From assembly GCA_016214445.1 (NCBI GenBank), contig JACROM010000003.1:1-17098 (forward strand): a DNA stretch of 17,098 bases. Reading direction: 5' to 3'. The notes below the pieces were generated by a model that made no database searches, was not told where the DNA came from, and was given only the letters and a program-made list of their open reading frames with translations. Positions 13,445 through 17,098 of the stretch are shown in pieces. Each line of letters begins with the position of its first letter. The stretch's first letter is position 1. The position numbers were made by a program, and so were the translations under genes. This DNA comes from Microcaldota archaeon. GTDB lineage: Archaea > Micrarchaeota > Micrarchaeia > Norongarragalinales > Norongarragalinaceae.

Positions 13445-14061
13445 TTTGTTCCCTCCAAAATCCCCTTGACTTCGTCGTCCTTCACTTCGCGGAAGTCCCT
13501 GTAGAACTGGCCGACAGCTCCGAAGAACGGGCTCTCTTCCAAGCAGACGAACTCGTCCACTTCGCTCCTCATCCGGAGAGCGGTATCGCTCGGAGCGCAG
13601 GGAACAGCCAGGATTATCCTCTTCGGCGAGTGCGCCTTTAGCCACTGGAGGGCTGCCAAAACAGAAGAGCCTGTTGCGATGCCGTCATCCACGACTATTA
13701 TCATTTTTCCTTCCAGTTGCGGGAGTTTTTTGGCGCCGAAAAGTTCCTTCCTTTGCCTCACTTCGCGGATTTTTTCATCAGCTTTTTCTTTCATGTCTTC
13801 AGGCGTGAGCCCGAGAACCCTGAGCGTATCGGTGTTCCAGACAGGCTTCTCGTCAAGGCTCACCGCTCCTACAGCCAATTCCTCGTTTCCAGGAGAACCG
13901 ATTTTGCGGACTATCAGCGCGTGCAGCTGCGTTTTAAGCGTATTGGCCACCTCGGCAGCTACGACCATCCCCCCGCGCGGTATGCCGAGTACTATGGCAT
14001 CGTGGTGTTGTTCCAGTTTCTTGGCAAGCAGCTGGCCAGCCTCGGTTCGGTTAGAGAACAT
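13441..14061 (-). CDS. Phosphoribosyltransferase-family protein (COG1926 type)
   Basis: The 206-residue product has the PRPP-binding loop VVDDGIATGSS at 123-133, with two acidic residues followed by the GIATGSS phosphate loop, and PRGG at 28-31. The VRKIGSPGNEELAVGA stretch (51-66) is typical of COG1926, predicted phosphoribosyltransferases often found alone or fused to hydrolases. The base or other acceptor is unknown. The length is usual for the single-domain form. The ATG at 14061 lacks a Shine-Dalgarno, and a TATA-like TTAAACAAAG lies about 25 bases upstream, so it probably heads its own transcript. It is coupled by a 4-base overlap to the swivelling-domain gene, which suggests joint function. 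Confidence 0.85.
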   Translation of the reverse strand: MFSNRTEAGQLLAKKLEQHHDAIVLGIPRGGMVVAAEVANTLKTQLHALIVRKIGSPGNEELAVGAVSLDEKPVWNTDTLRVLGLTPEDMKEKADEKIREVRQRKELFGAKKLPQLEGKMIIVVDDGIATGSSVLAALQWLKAHSPKRIILAVPCAPSDTALRMRSEVDEFVCLEESPFFGAVGQFYRDFREVKDDEVKGILEGTK

Positions 14062-14098
14062 GAGTTGTTATTGTATTGCTTTGTTTAAGGCTTTTTTG

Positions 14099-14650
14099 CT
14101 ATGGCAGCAACGCTTTGCCCATGGTGAGGAAAACAAGCGCGCCGAGCAACAGCGTTGGAATAACCCAGGCGGCAACTGCTTTGGGCATTCCGAAACCGTG
14201 CACTTCGTTGTAGATTATTGTACGAATGTAGAGCCAGTACGCTAAGAACAAAGCAACGCAAACCCAGCCGACGAACGGAAGGATTCCAGTTAGCGTGGCC
14301 CAGAACATTATCGGAGCGGTAGCCAAAGCAACCAGGTAATATTGCTGGACGAAAGTGCCCTTGCCGCCGAGAGTTTTGGCTATGAAGAAAATGATTCCTT
14401 CGAGAATGGTAAGGCCGACCGCGTATATTATCAGCGAGCCGAATACCGTGAACAGGAAGGTGATTGTGTTGAAGCCTGTTGGCGCGCCTGCAGCTGAGCC
14501 GACGAAAGCAGAGAGTATCCCGCCGAATACTCCTACTATGAGGCTTGAAAGAAGGAACCATTTGGCGGCTTCCTTGAGGTCGGCGTACTCTATTTCGGCG
14601 TCAATCATTTCCTTCGGGTGTGCGAGCATGCTCGTCCAGTACCGGAACAT
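14099..14650 (-). CDS. Yip1-domain membrane protein
   Basis: The 183-residue protein begins with a short amphipathic part (MFRYWTSMLAHPKEMIDAEI). About five hydrophobic segments follow, around residues 30-53, 64-90, 104-120, 124-141 and 157-182. The opening Pro-Lys-Glu after about 12 residues and the clustered helices with conserved Gly/Pro fit the YIP1 family (PF04893), found in archaea and bacteria as membrane proteins of unknown role. Upstream there is a TATA-like TTAAAAAG around 14671-14680, about 25 bases from the ATG, and no Shine-Dalgarno. It therefore seems to be transcribed separately from Orc1/Cdc6, as a leaderless message. The gap to the next gene is 37 bases and holds that gene's own TATA-like box. 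Confidence 0.78.
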   Translation of the reverse strand: MFRYWTSMLAHPKEMIDAEIEYADLKEAAKWFLLSSLIVGVFGGILSAFVGSAAGAPTGFNTITFLFTVFGSLIIYAVGLTILEGIIFFIAKTLGGKGTFVQQYYLVALATAPIMFWATLTGILPFVGWVCVALFLAYWLYIRTIIYNEVHGFGMPKAVAAWVIPTLLLGALVFLTMGKALLP

Positions 14651-14685
14651 GAACTGGTTACGTTGAGGTGCTTTTTAACTGTTTT

Positions 14686-15879
14686 TTATTCTCCCAAAAC
14701 CTTTGTCTCTATTACTTGCTTCACTCGTTGGGGTTCATAGGATAGACGGATGAGGGTTGTGTGCCCTCGGATGCCCTTGCCGCTCTGGACGGTGTTGATG
14801 AGTCCCAACGCTTCGAGTTCCTTCAGGTACTCGCGGTACCATCTCGAGGTGCGCGGTTCCTTGCCGAGTTTTTTCGCCACTGCCGCGTAGCGTTCGTACA
14901 CTTCCCCTGAGAAATAGAGTTTTTCCCCTCCTTCCTCCACCAGCCGCTTGTAGGCGACTTCACTTGCAAGGGTGGCAATGGAGTAAAGCAGGAGTTGCTG
15001 GTGTTCCGGCAGGGTGCTTATTATCTCGAACGCCTTGTCCTCCTCGGCGCTCTTGCGCGATTTTTCCACCTGCACGTCGGTTACGTTGTCGAGTTTTTCG
15101 GCGTCGCTGAGCTCGCCTGCCCGCAAGAGCAGGAGCAGTGCGTAGCGCGCGTCGCCGTTTTCGCTTGCAGCTACCGCGGCAGCGAGGTTTATGGCGCTTT
15201 CCTGAACTGCGGTATCCTGGAAGGCTATCTCCGAGCGCTTCGAGAGTATTCCCTTGAGCTGTTCGGCGTTGTAGGGCTGGAACACCATCTCTTCCTCGCA
15301 AAGGGAGCTGCGCGAGCGTGCGTCAAGTCGTTGTTTGAAGTCGACCTTGTTGCTTATCCCTATTATGGCGATGCCGCCGTTCGTGAGGTCATCGTTCGCG
15401 CGCGTCAGCGTGTAGACGAGGTTGTCCAGGTCTTTTACCATGTCCACTTCGTCCAACGCGACGACAAGCTGTTTGCCGTCCTTTTCCAGCCAGTCAAGAA
15501 GTCGTTCGTAAAGAACTGCGAAGCTGTAGCCTGTTTTGGCGAAAGAAGGGTGGAAAGCTGTGATGACCTTCTGCAGCACCTTGTAGCGCGAATCATAGAC
15601 GCGGCAGTTCATGTATATAACTTTTACGCGCTCGTTTTTTTCGTCCTCGAGCTTCTTGATTACAGTTCGCGTGGAAGAGCTTTTTCCGGTTCCGGTCTTG
15701 CCGTAGAGGAAAACGTTCTTGGCCTTCTGGCCGCTGAGCGCCGGGGCGAGGCATACCATTAGCTTCCTTATCTCGTTTTCGCGGTAGGGCAGCTCGTCCG
15801 GCACGAAATGAGGGGACAACGCGCCTTTGTTGCTGAAAACGCTCTTCTGCTCCTTCAGTACGTCCTCAAAGCTCGGCAT
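14686..15879 (-). CDS. cdc6: Orc1/Cdc6 replication initiator
   Basis: The 397-residue product is a full-length archaeal Orc1/Cdc6. Walker A YGKTGTGKSS is at about 59-68, Walker B VVALDEVD at 139-146, and sensor-1 Asn177 in GISNKVDF. The arginine-finger region DARSRSS lies at 186-192, and sensor-2 Arg245 is in NGDARYAL. A C-terminal winged-helix domain (about 300-395) contains RTSRWYREYLKELEALGLI and a beta hairpin ending GHTTLIRL. It binds origin DNA and loads MCM. Archaeal origins often lie next to this gene, but I see no origin recognition box in the 99 bases between it and the divergent lipoprotein gene. A TATA-like ATTTTAACA sits about 25-32 bases upstream of the ATG, and no Shine-Dalgarno is present. 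Confidence 0.95.
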   Translation of the reverse strand: MPSFEDVLKEQKSVFSNKGALSPHFVPDELPYRENEIRKLMVCLAPALSGQKAKNVFLYGKTGTGKSSSTRTVIKKLEDEKNERVKVIYMNCRVYDSRYKVLQKVITAFHPSFAKTGYSFAVLYERLLDWLEKDGKQLVVALDEVDMVKDLDNLVYTLTRANDDLTNGGIAIIGISNKVDFKQRLDARSRSSLCEEEMVFQPYNAEQLKGILSKRSEIAFQDTAVQESAINLAAAVAASENGDARYALLLLLRAGELSDAEKLDNVTDVQVEKSRKSAEEDKAFEIISTLPEHQQLLLYSIATLASEVAYKRLVEEGGEKLYFSGEVYERYAAVAKKLGKEPRTSRWYREYLKELEALGLINTVQSGKGIRGHTTLIRLSYEPQRVKQVIETKVLGE

Positions 15880-15978
15880 GCTTCTTCTTAGGTAACGAAT
15901 TGTTAAAATACCTTGGCTGTTTCATTGTAGCGGGCGCGTTTGCCCTGTTTTGACTTTAAAATGGGAGTGGTGTTAGCC
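15880..15978. promoter_or_regulatory. Divergent promoter region between Orc1/Cdc6 and the lipoprotein
   Basis: Two separate TATA-like boxes are visible: TGTTAAAAT (around 15901-15909) for the minus-strand initiator gene and CTTTAAAAT (around 15953-15961) for the plus-strand lipoprotein gene. No repeated origin-type motif or long inverted repeat was seen here. Confidence 0.4.
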
Positions 15979-17098
15979 ATGAAGAAACTTTTAGGCATGT
16001 TGTTGTTGTCTCTTTTCCTTTTCGGCTGCGTCCAGCAGTCCGGAACAGGCACGGTCGCGTCGCCTACTCCGACCCCGAGCCCAACACCTACCCCCGAGCC
16101 TGTAGCGAAGCAAATAATCGAACAGGCTGGAAGTGCCGTGCCCTTGTCCGCTGGTTTCCTGAGTTCCCTGACCGACCTGCCTCAAAACGCGCCCGAAAGC
16201 TACACCCTTACTTCGGAAGGCTCGGTTGCCTTCTCAGTTGGTTTGAAGGAGACAGGCACACTTGATTTCGCGGGCGCAGGTTTCAAGGAGGTTCTCGTGC
16301 GCATAGCAACAGCCAAGAGCTTCAGGAAAACCATATCCTACTCGCCGTCGCGCCTGTCAGTTGAGTGGAGTTCCCTTGACTCCAACGGGGCAGAGAAGGA
16401 AAGCATAAGCGCGAAGCTTGAAAAGGAGGGCGAGTCCGAGGCCTGCGTTTCTGCCGAAGGCGCGCGGAAACAGTGCGTTGCAGCTTCTAAGGAAACAGCG
16501 GACGCGTTGTGGGCTGCGTTACAGACCAATGCGTTGGAGGAGTTTATCGCGATGTTCTATCCCGAGGCGTCGCTTAAGGATTTCATCAAGTTGGAGAACG
16601 CGCAAAAGAGCCGGACCTTTGCCAGAAGGAGCTGCAACGAGTACACTATAGGCCTCACCAGCAAGGGAACGGAAGAACTCAATCAGTTGGGCGCAAGCGG
16701 CCTGGCTGACCTGGCTGGTTCTCTTTGCGTTGACGCCGAGTACGGTTTCCCGCTGTCGTTCAACGTCGAGAGCAGGATGTTTCGGTTCGCCGAGACCGTG
16801 AGGGAGTTCGAGGTGACGCGACCACGGCCCCTAATTGCGTCAAAATGCGCGCAGGAAGGCGGAACGTGCGTTTACGGCGCGTCAGCGTGCGCTGCCGGAA
16901 GCGAATTGCTCGAACTGAGGACAATGCCGTGCCCGCTGAAAGATGGTAAGGAAGCGATATGCTGCAAGCAGGCGGTGCAGGTTGGTAATGCTTGTGAGAA
17001 GGAAGGTAGTGTTTGTACTTACGGGGTTAGGAACGTGGTTTGTCCTGCTGGCGAGAGTTCGTTGAGGACTCCGGGTTGTCCGTTAAAGGAAGGCCAGC
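15979..17098 (+). CDS. Lipoprotein with Pro/Thr linker and Cys-rich repeats, 3' end outside window
   Basis: The frame from the ATG at 15979 stays open to the window edge (373 codons). It starts with a signal peptide MKKLLGMLLLSLFLFGC whose LFGC lipobox ends in C17, so the protein should be lipid-anchored outside the membrane. A Pro/Thr linker (about 29-41) follows, then a globular part of about 245 residues that I do not recognise. From C290 there are Cys-rich repeats with a period of 49 residues (C290, C339): C-x6-C-x-YG-x4-C-x-AG, then CPLK. The window ends inside the second. An in-frame ATG at 15961 is possible, but 15979 gives a normal signal peptide and has GGAG upstream. A TATA-like CTTTAAAAT lies 20-28 bases upstream. 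Confidence 0.82.
   Translation, partial: MKKLLGMLLLSLFLFGCVQQSGTGTVASPTPTPSPTPTPEPVAKQIIEQAGSAVPLSAGFLSSLTDLPQNAPESYTLTSEGSVAFSVGLKETGTLDFAGAGFKEVLVRIATAKSFRKTISYSPSRLSVEWSSLDSNGAEKESISAKLEKEGESEACVSAEGARKQCVAASKETADALWAALQTNALEEFIAMFYPEASLKDFIKLENAQKSRTFARRSCNEYTIGLTSKGTEELNQLGASGLADLAGSLCVDAEYGFPLSFNVESRMFRFAETVREFEVTRPRPLIASKCAQEGGTCVYGASACAAGSELLELRTMPCPLKDGKEAICCKQAVQVGNACEKEGSVCTYGVRNVVCPAGESSLRTPGCPLKEGQ

Noticed and set aside
13445..13645. N-terminal extension of the swivelling-domain frame
   Set aside because: It is the phosphoribosyltransferase gene read out of frame; the ATG at 13444 fits the family start and the 4-base overlap.
14995..15762. Plus-strand frame of 255 codons
   Set aside because: Fully antisense to Orc1/Cdc6, whose motifs are all intact; a shadow of its codon pattern.
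15880..15978. Replication origin next to Orc1/Cdc6
   Set aside because: The gap is only 99 bases and no repeated origin recognition box is visible.
1..17098. CRISPR array, tRNA or rRNA genes
   Set aside because: No regularly spaced direct repeats, no tRNA cloverleaf with a T-loop GTTCRA pattern and acceptor stem, and no rRNA-like stretch were seen on reading the gene-free regions.

Overview
This window is archaeal. It encodes the archaeal/eukaryotic-type release factor aRF1, an Orc1/Cdc6 replication initiator and a TrmB-family regulator. Many genes have an A/T-rich TATA-like box about 25-30 bases upstream of the start codon and little or no leader. Others, mostly inside operons, have strong Shine-Dalgarno sequences. 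The compact layout, the small proteins and a Cys-rich-repeat lipoprotein would fit a DPANN-type archaeon such as a Diapherotrites or Micrarchaeota relative, but that placement is inference and is not proven by any single gene here.

Layout. 1-1804 (all minus): a partial AAA+ ATPase cut by the window edge, a YgjP-like zinc metallopeptidase and a small unknown gene just upstream of it. 1805-1945: a gene-free stretch with a perfect 14-bp hairpin and a symmetric TATA-like palindrome. 1946-4521 (minus): a two-gene unit, aRF1 followed 11 bases later by a Cys/Met-metabolism PLP enzyme. 4600-4737 (minus): a probable 45-residue membrane protein, divergent from a nitroreductase-family flavoprotein (4796-5311, plus). 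5312-5639: no convincing gene; it holds a dense set of hairpins, three of them enclosed by a long-range 11-bp helix.

5640-8103 (minus): an ABC importer of the sulfonate/taurine/nitrate type in the order permease-ATPase-binding protein, with overlapping genes. It is divergent from a TrmB-type regulator (8165-8935), which has a perfect 6-3-6 palindrome directly before its start codon. 8936-9281: a probable 49-residue membrane protein, then a VapBC-type toxin-antitoxin pair up to 9865. 9945-10532 (minus): a membrane-anchored HAD phosphatase of the YihX type. 10581-11033 (plus): an unknown basic/helical protein.

11024-14061 (minus) reads as one operon: a COG1926-type phosphoribosyltransferase, a stand-alone phosphohistidine swivelling domain, and two tandem copies of an unrecognised protein family. 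The upstream copy of that pair is interrupted by an 86-base imperfect palindrome flanked by 7-bp direct repeats. Removing the palindrome plus one repeat (93 bases) restores a continuous reading frame that matches the intact paralogue. 14099-14650 is a Yip1-type membrane protein and 14686-15879 is Orc1/Cdc6. 15979 to the end is a lipoprotein with a Pro/Thr linker and Cys-rich repeats, cut by the window edge.

The most unusual parts are the palindromic insertion, the hairpin cluster at 5452-5629 (whose hairpin ends share the motif TTATAGCG with the insertion), and the unknown operon around the tandem paralogues.
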